Shown one piece after another: positions 42,478 to 53,300 of a stretch of 64,000 nucleotides of DNA. Under the pieces are notes generated by a model, which saw nothing but the letters and a program-made list of their open reading frames with translations, was not told where the DNA came from and did not search any database. Source of the stretch: Faecalibacterium prausnitzii (GTDB lineage: Bacteria > Bacillota > Clostridia > Oscillospirales > Ruminococcaceae). Position 1 is the first letter of the stretch. Each line of letters starts with the position of its first letter. The position numbers were made by a program, and so were the translations under genes. The stretch spans positions 992,001 to 1,056,000 of the forward strand of contig NZ_CP065377.1 of the NCBI RefSeq assembly GCF_019967995.1, read 5' to 3'.

Positions 42478-43663
42478 TTATTCTGAATACTTCTTGAAAT
42501 TTTCAGCTTGTTCCAAAACTTCTTTGTAGACGTCATCAATAGTTACAGGCGGATAATCAAACTCATCCAGCAGCAAAATCAGGTCAACTTGCAAATTTGC
42601 TTTGATATCATCACGGGTAGACCAATCGGTGTACTTAGCTTTATCATCGACAATAATTTTTAATGCGCTTTGATAGTTCAATCATCTTCTCGTCTGAGTA
42701 CTCGAACTCGTACTTTTTAGCAACCGCCTTGAGGATGTCATAGAAGGCTTTTTCTTCATAGTCAATCCCCATACCTTTGAAGGAATCCTTTTCTTTTTTG
42801 AGTTCTTCAAGGAGCTTAGCAAGCTGTTCCGCTACATCATCAAAAACTTCGTTAGCGAAAGCCTCATCACGACGTCGATTATTGTACTCATCAACAACCT
42901 GCTTGAGACGATCCGAGAACTCCATGCCCATGATACGGTTGACTTTTTTATATTCATCAATCGCCTGAGAGAGAAGTCGCTGCAATACCTTGATTTTCGT
43001 GTTGGGTAGCGGGATTGCGTTTATCTTATCCAGATACTCATCGCTGAAAATATCAACGGAGATATGCTTTCCGGTTTCAAACAGTTCTTCTATACCATCT
43101 GATTGAATTGCACCTTCAAGCAGTTCACGGACGCGAGCATTCATTTGCGAAATATCAGGGGCGTCACCCTTTGTAAGTTTAAAAAGAATCGAACGCACAG
43201 CACAATAGAAGTGCAAATAGTCCTTTTCTTTATCAGAGATAAACATCTGCGGCTCATGCACAGCCCCGGTAAAAAGAGAGCTTTGTGCGATGGAGGTTTC
43301 CGGATGCTCTATGTCCGCCGCCGTTTTTCCCGTTGCTAACCGTGGGTCGGTCTCCCGTAAAAGCGCAAGAAGCTGCTCTGCCCGCCGGTCAACGCCCAGC
43401 GCGGCAAAGTCAGCTTCTTGCGTCGTATTTTGAATGAGATCAACGATCTGGTTGGTCAGCCCGATCTGGGCAGAAATGTCCCCACCGTTGTCCAGCACGT
43501 TATCCAAGCCCTTTTGAACCACATCTGCCAGATACTGCGCCAGCACCTTGGAGGCTTCCGCCTTGTCAATGGGCGCAACAGACTTGCGAGCCTCCGGAAT
43601 CTCCGCAAGCTCGCCCGTCAGGGCATTGTTGATGACTTGTTCGTATAGACCATGGTGTAACAT
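42478..43663 (-). pseudogene. Chimera: DUF3427-helicase N-terminus joined to HsdR C-terminus
   Basis: The first ~140 residues (LYEQVINNALTGELAEI, SSLFTGAVHEPQ) match the head of PLD-nuclease/DEAD helicases of the DUF3427 type. From FISDKEKDYLHFYCAVRS on, the protein is the C-terminal helical domain of the type I restriction subunit HsdR (KLTKGDAPDISQMNARVREL). In a run of five A (42657-42661) one extra base shifts the frame; the tail IIVDDKAKYTDW...VLEQAENFKKY continues to 42478. Neither the nuclease nor the motor part of HsdR is left, so no restriction activity is expected. Confidence 0.8.
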
Positions 43664-43723
43664 ATAAATCCCTCACTAAAACTTGGCTATATATCCCAGC
43701 TCATAACGGTCAATACGGATATA

Positions 43724-46030
43724 TTAGAAAACAAGGATACCCATCAACCAATCATAGATGCTTTTCACATAGCTATACTCGTCTACAGGAACACTATAGC
43801 TCTCTTTTGAAAGCTTATTCGAAATCGAATTGACTCGAAGAATCCAGTCTGTCTTCGGGTCCTTTCCTCCGACTAGATTGGCTTCCTCCGGGCGGACAAA
43901 AGTATCCTCGAAGAAGAGCGACCAGTTCTTGCCATTCAAGATAATCTGTTTGCATTCCGGAAGTGTAACATAATCCCAGATAGGAATGTCGATTTCTTCT
44001 CCTGTACTAGACACATGCACATACATTGCTTCATCGGCTTCACCTTTTGCTCTGGTATAAATATTCTTCGGTAGTCCTTTAATTAGCCAACTATCACCAA
44101 AATATTCTCCGAGGCGCTCAGAAATCAACAACTTAACCTTGGATTCTATTTCTCGTAGCATGGATTTCGTCTCTTCGTTATAGATCTTAGTTTCGTTTTG
44201 CCAGAACTCTTCCAATCCATCAGGCACAAAATCCGGCCTCATATCAGCAATTGCCTTCTGATATGCGCGCCAAAACCGGGTATCAGCACCTCCACCAAAG
44301 TAACCACGCAAATCCTTGCGCTGCTCAGCATTTAGGTTATTTATGTAGTCAGTCAAAGGCTTGAGATAGTATTGTATCAAGCCAAACATATCGTCAAGAG
44401 CCTGCGTTTTAGGCTGAATCATCCCCTTCTCCACAAGCATATTGACAACATCATCAATGACGCGAATAACCGCCTGAATGCCACGGTTCATGGTGAGCAT
44501 TCCGCTATCCTGATCTCCCTTGTCCCATTCATCCAGACAAGTCTCTCTGATATACAGCAAACACTTCTCTATAAACGGATAGAACAAATCGCAAGTCTCT
44601 TGATTATCTTTGCAGTCGAAAGTACCTTCTTTTTGAAGAACATTCTTTTTGCCATAGCTGTCGAAGAATCTACACTTTTTCAGTGCAGACTGAATCGCTT
44701 CAACAGTAATGCATCGCGTGGGTGTGGACTCGTTTTCACCTATCACAATTCTCGAGTTAAGAGGCGATGTCGATTCTTCTCCCAGCATCTGCGCGATTTT
44801 AGATCGGAGAGCCTGCCGCTGCTCACTGAAATCAGGAGATTCCCAGAGCATGTCTGCATTCAGGGTCACTCTCAACGATTTCGGAACCGCTTTCTGGTTT
44901 TCATTAATATCCATGAACAGTTTAATCTGCTCACTTCTTTCCAGATCAACGAAAGCAACTACTGGAATGGTGTTTGTCTCGGCATACAGGGAATCCGAGT
45001 AGCCGTACAGACGATGTTGGCCGTCGATAATATACGCAGACCTATAGCGCTTGGGGATATGTAAAATACCGATCTTCGAAATTGTACTATCAACCTTAGA
45101 GGCGGACTGATCGAAAACCAATCCCTTTCCATTGGTATCTATACTGATGATAATCGAGTTTGGGAAATATCCACCATCATTAATGAACGACCGGACCTCT
45201 TGCAAACGCTTCTTTTTGATTAAACGCTGGTAGGTCGGCATCATATTCTTATTGGCTTCCGACCGATGCAACACATAGCCAATTTTCAAAAGCTTTTCAG
45301 GTTCAATTGAAAATGAATAGTAGGTGTATCCACCCATTTTACCTTGGATCGCAGGCACCTTATCATCCATATTTTTAATTTCTTGGTTTGCAAAAAGGCT
45401 ACCCAAAAGCTGATATCTAGAACAAGAACCCAAATGTTTTGCCAAGTCTGTATAGTACTCGACAGTCGTGTCACTAAAATAGGCCATTCCGGCTTTGTCC
45501 AGCAACGCGAGATCTCGTCTATTCATGATGAAATTATGAGACGCCCAAATAAACTTCAGTTTCCGACCCGGGAATTGTTTAAGAACCTCTTTTCTAATCC
45601 CAGATATTTTGTCACTAAAAGCTGTTATTTCAGCGGCAAAACTTTTTTCGACGATGGCTTCTGATGCGTGGCAAAGCCCAACCAACGCAGTCTCATCATC
45701 AACTGCCAGAACGCCAATTCTTTCTTTTAGGTCATCATTGCTGAAATCATAAGAAATCAGAATTCCATTTTCTGCATTTAGACCATAAAAACCCATCCCA
45801 GCAAACATCAACCAAATTCGGTCTTCAAATTGCTCATCTACTGGTTTCTCCTTAGCAATCCCCACATGTTTAGGGCTCTTATAGTCTTTGCACTTTTCCC
45901 AACCAGCATCAATATACTCAGGGAGTTCCGAAGCTAAGATCTTTTGTGTCACGAACAGTTTTTTGTGGACACTTTTTGCCGTTGCCAACTGTTTGTCGTA
46001 TACAACTTGGCTCCAATCCGTTCTAGCCAT
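43724..46030 (-). CDS. DGQHR-domain (DndB-like) protein
   Basis: A 768-aa soluble protein, last gene of the defence operon. IPKRYRSAYIIDGQHRLYGY puts the DGQHR motif near 334-338, followed by DLERSEQIKLFMDINENQKAVPKSLR, as in DndB-type regulators and DpdB/SspE-like ParB-related proteins. The first 300 residues contain a segment (FYGLNAENGILISYDF; FPGRKLKFIWASHNFI) with a nuclease-like alternation that I cannot assign. The start codon shares the A of the dam stop (TAATG). It might be an effector or a sensor of modified DNA. It is longer than DndB (about 360-400 aa), so it carries extra domains. Confidence 0.8.
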   Translation of the reverse strand: MARTDWSQVVYDKQLATAKSVHKKLFVTQKILASELPEYIDAGWEKCKDYKSPKHVGIAKEKPVDEQFEDRIWLMFAGMGFYGLNAENGILISYDFSNDDLKERIGVLAVDDETALVGLCHASEAIVEKSFAAEITAFSDKISGIRKEVLKQFPGRKLKFIWASHNFIMNRRDLALLDKAGMAYFSDTTVEYYTDLAKHLGSCSRYQLLGSLFANQEIKNMDDKVPAIQGKMGGYTYYSFSIEPEKLLKIGYVLHRSEANKNMMPTYQRLIKKKRLQEVRSFINDGGYFPNSIIISIDTNGKGLVFDQSASKVDSTISKIGILHIPKRYRSAYIIDGQHRLYGYSDSLYAETNTIPVVAFVDLERSEQIKLFMDINENQKAVPKSLRVTLNADMLWESPDFSEQRQALRSKIAQMLGEESTSPLNSRIVIGENESTPTRCITVEAIQSALKKCRFFDSYGKKNVLQKEGTFDCKDNQETCDLFYPFIEKCLLYIRETCLDEWDKGDQDSGMLTMNRGIQAVIRVIDDVVNMLVEKGMIQPKTQALDDMFGLIQYYLKPLTDYINNLNAEQRKDLRGYFGGGADTRFWRAYQKAIADMRPDFVPDGLEEFWQNETKIYNEETKSMLREIESKVKLLISERLGEYFGDSWLIKGLPKNIYTRAKGEADEAMYVHVSSTGEEIDIPIWDYVTLPECKQIILNGKNWSLFFEDTFVRPEEANLVGGKDPKTDWILRVNSISNKLSKESYSVPVDEYSYVKSIYDWLMGILVF

Positions 46031-46848
46031 TACTTCGTACTCCTTTCTGGTATGTTCGTAAAAATATACTCTGGAACTTTTCCGCGATACGCTTTTTTGC
46101 CGCCAATCAAACTATTCCTCTCAAGTGTAACCATGCGCCCCTTGTCTTTAAATATCTCCAAAATGGTTTCGTGAGCGGCATTTGTCATAATGTAGTAGGC
46201 TCCTGCTTTTTTTATTTGGTCAATTAGCTTTGCCAGTCGGTGCTGATCATCAAGGGAAAACCAAGTTGAATTGTAGCCTACGAAGCCCGTATCTTCCTTA
46301 GAAACGGTGTAGGGTGGGTCCAAAAAGATCAAGTCTCCGGCAACTATTTTAGTACTTATATCCGAAAAGTCGTGACAAACAATTTCCATTCCTTCCAGTT
46401 TTTTCCCCGCTTCAAGCAGCCGCGTATAATTCACAGTAGCATTTTTATGACCATAGGGAACATTGTACTTTCCGTTCCGATTCACACGGTACAGTCCATT
46501 AAAAGAATTTGCATTCAAATACAAAAATCTCGCAGCCCGTTGATATTTCCCTTTTGGTTCCGTCGCGCGAATTGCATAGTAGCTTTCTTCGTCTGTTTCA
46601 TATTCCTTAAGATACCGAATAACTCTTTCCGGATTATCCCTGACGGCACAAAAAGCGTTTATCAATTCGTCGTTAATATCCGACAAGCATCCCTTATTGG
46701 GTAAATCCAAAGAAAAGAAAATCGATGCACCGCCCATGAAGGGTTCGTAATAGTTGTTATAGTCAAGTCCTTCTGTTAGTTGTGCTACATATGGGACAAG
46801 CCATGATTTTCCGCCTGCCCATCGAATAAAAGACGTTATAGGTGCCAT
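46030..46848 (-). CDS. DNA adenine methylase, D12 (Dam) class
   Basis: A 272-aa N6-adenine methyltransferase. Motif X/I FIRWAGGKSWLVPYV at the N-terminus, YYEPFMGGASIFFSL, and the catalytic DPPY motif (LIFLDPPYTVS, about 177-180) are intact, with D12-class order. It is the only methylase inside the operon, so it probably marks host DNA against the system's own nucleases. The start overlaps the upstream stop by one base (TGATG) and its stop overlaps the next start. The target site is unknown; GATC is usual for the class but cannot be read from sequence. Confidence 0.92.
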   Translation of the reverse strand: MAPITSFIRWAGGKSWLVPYVAQLTEGLDYNNYYEPFMGGASIFFSLDLPNKGCLSDINDELINAFCAVRDNPERVIRYLKEYETDEESYYAIRATEPKGKYQRAARFLYLNANSFNGLYRVNRNGKYNVPYGHKNATVNYTRLLEAGKKLEGMEIVCHDFSDISTKIVAGDLIFLDPPYTVSKEDTGFVGYNSTWFSLDDQHRLAKLIDQIKKAGAYYIMTNAAHETILEIFKDKGRMVTLERNSLIGGKKAYRGKVPEYIFTNIPERSTK

Positions 46849-48437
46849 CAGTAGTTCCTCACCAACTCAATTAAGTAGTATTTTGCGCGCGTGTACGCTA
46901 TGTAGTTCATATTCTCGGTTGTGTCAATACCGTGGATATAAAAGACCATGTTCGCTTCCAACCCTTTAAATGCATCTATAGAATACACGCTGATTTCATT
47001 CTCATTGCTAGGTGTACCACAAACAAATTTCCACTTTGCAATCCCGTCAGGAAATTCAGCCAACAGCTTTTCCTTGCTTTCGGTGAGAATTACTAAGGAA
47101 TCATTTTTTAGATATTCTTCCTCAAGGTATCGCTTAAAAAGTGTTTCAAAAAGTAAAACCAATTGCCCATGCTCGTTAACAATTTCTGTCGTAGGTGTCG
47201 GACCTTCAACAGGGTTTGCAACCATATCTGTACCCAGATTGGTCTTCTCTGCAGTCCAATTATAGATATTTGCGGTATTCCTAATATTCTCCCGCAGCAA
47301 ATACGGCAGTTCACCAATGCCAAACCCGTTTCCGAAGCTCTCTTCTCTCAAAACCTGAACGTCATCGAAGAAAACTCCTAAGCGAGAGCCTTCTGGATCA
47401 TCCAAAAGCAATCTAATGATACTTGCCCATTCCTCTGTAAAATCCTGTGCTTCATCAACAAAGATCGCGTTGTACTTTTCATAGTCACCAATGAGGCCAT
47501 GGCTTATTCCTTTGAACAGCGGCTCTTGATAACTGGTAATATCCTCAACAAGCATTTCAAAGAGTGAGCGAATATCTTTAACATCAACCGCATCCCCAAT
47601 ATGACTGTTTACCATACTGGCAAGTGGTTTTGATGCACAAACAAAAAGTACCTTGTGCCCATTTGATTCCGCTTCATCCTTGGCCATTTTCATTGCAATC
47701 CAAGTTTTCCCGGTTCCTGCTCCTCCGCGCATGTAGAATTGTTTTACATTTTTCAGTAGATATATGTAATTGTCTTGCACACGGTTGATCACACTCAGCT
47801 GCTGATCTTTGAACCGAATCAACGCGCCAGCTGCTGCAGAAATCGCAATTCTATCTCTTATGAGTTCAAGGAAAGCGCGATGTTGACTTGCTGGATAATA
47901 GCGCCGACCGTAAGAACTACCTGCCCATAGGCGGAACATCTTTTTAATGCGATCATAGATATTGTTCAGGTCATTGCTGTCAATAGTACACGTTCTATGA
48001 CGATTACTTAACTCAAGTTCTTCTCCTATGGGATAGAAGGGAAAAATCACACCGGCACCATATATTCCTGAATACTTGGTGTTGTATTTCGAAGAAAAAA
48101 CTTTGGAGAAGTAGTACATATTCTTTTCCGCCTGATCATACGGAGAAGAGTTTAGTTTACGCTCACCATGTTCCGCATCCGAAAGATACCAGTTATTATC
48201 TTCAATACGGATTCCGTTCCCGCCTTTTACTTCCAGACATAAAAAACCATAGTCAGGACTGGCAACAATAAAATCTGCTTCAGATTTCACGAGACGCCCC
48301 GCATAATAACTTGTCCAACTAACAGAATAAAAGACATCGAACGTATCAGGAAGCTGGTTTTTTAATTCTTGATAAACAATTCTTTCAGAATCCGTTGGCA
48401 AATACTCTGATATGTTTTTCGGATACATATTAGCCAT
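46848..48437 (-). CDS. NERD nuclease-domain SF1 helicase
   Basis: A 529-aa protein. The N-terminal NERD domain has the restriction-like core EADFIVAS and LEVKGG (about 53-73: E/D...ExK). The C-terminal UvrD-like SF1 helicase has Walker A GGAGTGKTW (near 239), IFVDEAQDF, and MNYIAYTRAKYYLIEL. The combination predicts a nuclease coupled to DNA translocation. The ATG at 48437 is preferred, since GGGAG sits at good distance and the start lies two bases after the DUF1998 stop. The gene product would act in the same complex as its neighbours. Confidence 0.88.
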   Translation of the reverse strand: MANMYPKNISEYLPTDSERIVYQELKNQLPDTFDVFYSVSWTSYYAGRLVKSEADFIVASPDYGFLCLEVKGGNGIRIEDNNWYLSDAEHGERKLNSSPYDQAEKNMYYFSKVFSSKYNTKYSGIYGAGVIFPFYPIGEELELSNRHRTCTIDSNDLNNIYDRIKKMFRLWAGSSYGRRYYPASQHRAFLELIRDRIAISAAAGALIRFKDQQLSVINRVQDNYIYLLKNVKQFYMRGGAGTGKTWIAMKMAKDEAESNGHKVLFVCASKPLASMVNSHIGDAVDVKDIRSLFEMLVEDITSYQEPLFKGISHGLIGDYEKYNAIFVDEAQDFTEEWASIIRLLLDDPEGSRLGVFFDDVQVLREESFGNGFGIGELPYLLRENIRNTANIYNWTAEKTNLGTDMVANPVEGPTPTTEIVNEHGQLVLLFETLFKRYLEEEYLKNDSLVILTESKEKLLAEFPDGIAKWKFVCGTPSNENEISVYSIDAFKGLEANMVFYIHGIDTTENMNYIAYTRAKYYLIELVRNY

Positions 48438-48439
48438 AA

Positions 48440-50350
48440 TTACATCTCCCAAAAACCAACAGTCGGGTTATCCACTCCGTCAATCGAATACAAATACTTC
48501 CTGCCAAGCTCGGCGTTGAAGTGATTGCAAGAAATCTCCGGAATTATGAGACATGCACTGCAAGCCGTATCATCTCGCTCCGTGCAGATTGGATCAAATA
48601 CGCAATTTTTCGCCTCGTCAAAAGCCTTCTTCAAGAAAAACGCATAGTTAGATTCAGCCATTCCAGACAGAGCGCCGAGGGGGATTCCCTGACTAGTTTG
48701 TGCATAGATAAAGATGCTCGCAGTCTCTACAAGGATAATCTCTGTCAAAGAATTACTGGACAGACCACTTAGTTCTCCTGCCGCATTCATAAAGGCATGG
48801 GACATAGAGTGGAGCAGCGCAAAAACATTCTTAGTGATTTTTTCACTGTCATCGATTTCACCGAACATCGAAATCACATCGCTATGAACATATTGTGCAA
48901 ACCACTTTTTCACAGAAACATCGTCGTCAAGATCCGGCAACTGTTCCTCACTGATGATGTTGTTCTCATACAACCACTCAACGATTTTTCGCTGGCTAAT
49001 CTCAAACAGGATGCCTTCCGTATCCAGTTTGACTCCATAAACAAGATTTGCCGTTCCGTCTCTAGTTCTATCGTAGGCATTGAGCTTCAAGCGGCAATTC
49101 TTATTTGTGGAGTTCTTCGGATCAGCAACTCTTCTAGAATATCCATATGTACAGTTGATAATCTGAATATCGCAAGAAACCTGCATATTTGTGATACCCA
49201 TCTTTTTGTTCAATGCTGTAACTTCCTCCGGAGAATCAATGAAATCCATATCAAGTTGACGCTGAATTGCTTCTTCTAGTGTAATGATTCGTTTAGCATA
49301 TTTCAGCGTATCATACTGCATCAGCTTGAACGAGAAATGGCTCAGCCATTCTGCGTAGCCCACCGGATTTTCCGCTTTTTTTCTTGAAAACAGATCATCA
49401 CACATTGCTACATACCGCTCAACACTTTTTGTGTTCGGCGCATTCTGAAGCATGTTATTTACAGCGCTTTCAAACATCTCAGGAGGAAGCATGCCCGCAT
49501 CAATTAGGGCACGAACCTGCTGTTTTACATTTCGTCTCTGCGCATCGCTTTTAAATGCGTCACTAAATGCTAATTCAATGTTATTCAGAATCTCATCGTA
49601 GTCAGCGGTAGACAATTTGTCAAACCATCTACAGACGATCGTCTTTTGCGCATCTATGCCCTTCTTATAGAATTGACCATTCCGCTGATCAACCAGATTA
49701 ATTACCTTCAGCGTGAAAGGCTTATAATTTCGGCCAGAATTTGCGTTGTCAGGCACCAATCTCGAATTGCAGTTCGGACAAATCTGAACAAACTCTGCAG
49801 GTTTTTCCGAGTTGCCGCTCCTATAAAACATTTTATATTGCGTTTCATTGGGGCGGAACTTGAAATTCTTTACCCCCTGCACATGCGGAATCTTTATGGG
49901 CTGTGCATATCCGCATTCGCAGGCATAGATCATTTGGAGTTGCTTGACTGCCCACTTTCCACAATCAGGATTTTTGCATTTCCATGTATACTTATCAACC
50001 GCATCAGGATTACGAAGATCGCTCACTGCACCACAGGAACTACAGTAAAACACCAACGGGGATATTTCACCGATGATATCAGGGATTCCTTCGTTGCACG
50101 CGGTTTCAACAATTGCAAACGAATGAGTATCTGGTGAAAGATCAAACGCGCTGATGTCACCACCTCGATCACCAAACAGTTTTACTTGGCGTTTAATTTC
50201 ACCTTCGATAAAATCCTCATATATATCAGACATCTTGATATAATTCCAATTTTTTATCTTAGCCGAAACAGCTCTCTCAGAATCATCTTTTTCGGATATC
50301 CACATTTCCGGCAAGAACCTATATACAGCTTGAGTTTTGCTTCTCTTCAT
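48440..50350 (-). CDS. DrmB-like DUF1998 protein
   Basis: A 636-aa soluble protein with zinc-binding clusters near 110-150 (YCSSCGA, CKNPDCGKW, CECGY) and another at ICPNCNSR. The DUF1998 part near the C-terminus reads LHSMSHAFMNAAGELSGL...EIIL and ends with a cysteine set (CVFDPICTERDDTACSACLI...SCNHFNAELG). DUF1998 next to a large helicase is the core pair of DISARM (DrmB with DrmA). Length agrees with DrmB. GAGGTAAGAGATT precedes the ATG; the upstream helicase gene ends 11 bases before it. Confidence 0.85.
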   Translation of the reverse strand: MKRSKTQAVYRFLPEMWISEKDDSERAVSAKIKNWNYIKMSDIYEDFIEGEIKRQVKLFGDRGGDISAFDLSPDTHSFAIVETACNEGIPDIIGEISPLVFYCSSCGAVSDLRNPDAVDKYTWKCKNPDCGKWAVKQLQMIYACECGYAQPIKIPHVQGVKNFKFRPNETQYKMFYRSGNSEKPAEFVQICPNCNSRLVPDNANSGRNYKPFTLKVINLVDQRNGQFYKKGIDAQKTIVCRWFDKLSTADYDEILNNIELAFSDAFKSDAQRRNVKQQVRALIDAGMLPPEMFESAVNNMLQNAPNTKSVERYVAMCDDLFSRKKAENPVGYAEWLSHFSFKLMQYDTLKYAKRIITLEEAIQRQLDMDFIDSPEEVTALNKKMGITNMQVSCDIQIINCTYGYSRRVADPKNSTNKNCRLKLNAYDRTRDGTANLVYGVKLDTEGILFEISQRKIVEWLYENNIISEEQLPDLDDDVSVKKWFAQYVHSDVISMFGEIDDSEKITKNVFALLHSMSHAFMNAAGELSGLSSNSLTEIILVETASIFIYAQTSQGIPLGALSGMAESNYAFFLKKAFDEAKNCVFDPICTERDDTACSACLIIPEISCNHFNAELGRKYLYSIDGVDNPTVGFWEM

Positions 50351-50361
50351 AATCTCTTACC

Positions 50362-53300
50362 TCAAATCTTAATCTCGATCTGCTCTTCTGTATCACGTAA
50401 GCTCGTCATTGGCGTTTTCTTGCCGTGCGAGAACTTTCCTATTGCGTCCGAAAGGGAAAGTTCCTTTGTGAAATTTCCATTTTTAATTCCAGAAAGAATG
50501 TTGACCGCTTCTTCGGTGATGATTTCTTTATATGCCAGAGACATTTTTTCCTGTTCATTGCATCCGTAAGCTGCAATAAGTTTAGAAACTGCATCATCAA
50601 CGTCGATTTCTCCGGAACGAAGCAACTTCTGTACTTTAATTGCATTATGCAGACTATCCGAATTGGTTTTAATTGTGTAATACTGCCTAATCAAGCCTGC
50701 AAGCAATCCGGGCAAGGTGCTATAGATCGCATTTTTTGCCCATCTGTTGATTGGGACAGCCTCAACAAGATCGTCCCTGTTCTGATGGAAAATAACAAAA
50801 TTTTTCAGGTAGGATCTATCGCGCACCCTCATTAGTCGAATGATATCCACGACAATACCCGTAAACTTACGACCAGTACGCGAATATGCTTGGATGTATT
50901 CGGCATTGTTGTTTGGCATTCCAAAGAAGTACATCACGTTAAAGGAATCCTCATCCACGCCATGAGAAATGGTACTTGTTGCGAGCAGGAGGTTGGTACT
51001 CTCGAAGTTCTTTCTGTTCGCCTGAATATCGAACAACGTTTTTCTTACGGTTTGGAAGTCCACATCACTGGTCATCTGTTCAATAACATACTTAGGAACA
51101 CCCTTTGCCTCCAAATAGTTGTTAGCCTGGTTCTGGAATGCGTTCTCAAGTTCCATTGCGTCTTGCTTGCGATTATTGTAGACCAATTCAATCCAATAGT
51201 CGTACAGCATATCTCGATACTCATCAATGCTCCCAGAAAAACCGACAGCGCAGAGTTTTTCGTAGCTTTCTTCCAAGAATTGAATCATTCTATACACGAC
51301 AAGTCGCATGATATAAACCGATTCCCACATGCCGTCAGTAATCGACCGTCCATAGGGGGCATATCCGATCAAAATGCGTGTAATGTCATTATTATCGGTG
51401 TAGGAATAGAAATCTTCGCCTGCTTCTGCTGAAGGATATTCACATGGAAATCTCCGTCCATCCATGTGATACAAATGCCAAATATGGCTCTCATACATGG
51501 AGATAGTTGCTGTTGCGCCAACAAATCGGATTAGCTTGCGCTGCGCCTCTGGAACCAGTTCCTTTGCATAATAGCTCAAGAACGACTCGTAGTGCGCATC
51601 AAATGTCCCCAAACTTTCCTTTACAAGATGCATCTCATCTTGAATAAAAAGAGTCGGGATGGGATCTTTTAGCAATCCTACGTTTTGAAGCACATGTACG
51701 CCGCATGACGCGCAAGAGCATTTTGCATTTCCCGTAAATCCATGTACCGGGCATTTTTTCTTCACTTGACCAAACAGCATCTTAAAGTCATTGCTTGTGC
51801 CAAGCATAGCCATCTTATCAATCGTGCTGACCACAATGGAAGGCAGATAGCGATAAATTTCGTTATCTACAATCATGAGCGGCAAAACCATGATGGGGCA
51901 CTCTGGATTATCACAAACATGCTCCAATCTCCAAGTGTCACGATTAAATCTTAGATTTACGTGTTTTTTACCACAATAGGGGCACGTATCAATGAAGCGA
52001 TAATACTCATTTAGCGTTTCAGAATCACTTTCAAGAATAAGGTCTTTTGTCTTATTCTTATCTCCGCGCTCACTTAAACGTTCAAAGGAGTCTATCTTAT
52101 TCGGTGTATTTCCTTTGCCCACAAAGAAGCCGACTTGGAACGGTGTTTTGTGAGCCAACTCCCCGCTGGACTCTCTTACAACATTCGCTTTCATGACGAT
52201 CATAAGCACACGATCAAGCTGTTGCACTGCAAGCAGTCTCAGCGGATACTTAAGAAATGCAGTAATGCCGTCGTTTTTTCCGCGCAGGCGGTCAAAGAAC
52301 ATGTTGAACACGCATGCGCCAAGAAACGCTTCTGTTTTACCACCGCCTGTCGGGAAGTAAAGCAAGTTCGCGGTTTCAATGTCCGCTTCCGCAATATTGG
52401 GATCATTTTTATACTCGCTGCGAATCATCTCGCAGATAAGCGAAACGATAAAAACGATCTGGAACAAACGCCAACCGCTAATCTGTCTGTGTTCACCAGC
52501 GAGTTTCGTCATAAAGGTTTTGTTCATATAAACAAACGCCTTTTTAACAAAATCCCTGTACTCAATCTGATCAATGCCCTTCCTAAAACGGCCAATTTCA
52601 TGCTGATAGTTCTCTAATGCATCTTTAAACCGTTCTTTTGCATTGACCGTTTGGAACCTTGTATGATTGAACTCGTAGACACACTTCTCATAATCCGATT
52701 TCATTTCTTCGTAAATAACAGTCAGATTGCCAACAGGATCCTGAATAAGTTTTTCAAATGTAACATACTGTGTTAACGCATCTTTGGTCTTCAGGCGCAT
52801 TTGATAATATCTCGGAATATTATCAGTCCGAATGGAGTTGTCCTCTTCATGATAGGCTGCAGAAGTGTTTTCTGCAACGACATGCACCATGGGACGCTTT
52901 CTGTAGCTGTTTTTAAAATAGTCCAGTTTGATATTCTGAAACTCGACACTATCATCTCCAACCACATCAATACCAGCATTGAAAACTTTAGGCAAATATC
53001 CGATGTTGCTCTTGCCATTCACGGGAGTCTTATTAACCATTTGCATCAAGAATCGATAGGAATCCCCTTCATCGGTAACGGTGCAATAAATGTCAATATC
53101 CCATCGAGGGTTTACACGTTCTTCGCTTCCACCTGTAACAAGGTAGAAACGTTCCTTATCGACCAGATCAAAAAATGTAACACGGTCACTCTTAATAACT
53201 TTTATTTCGCTGATGATTCTATCCGACAGAGCCCTTAAGCGTTCGTTGATTTTCTGCTCCAAATGAAACTTTTTATCACTAATAGAGTCAAGCCGGATTG

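Noticed and set aside
45344..45664. Plus-strand open frames inside the defence operon
   Set aside because: They are antisense to continuous, well-supported minus-strand genes and lack ribosome sites.
43724..50350. Dnd phosphorothioation or Dpd deazapurine system
   Set aside because: Apart from the DGQHR motif no DndA/C/D/E or DpdA-like gene is present.
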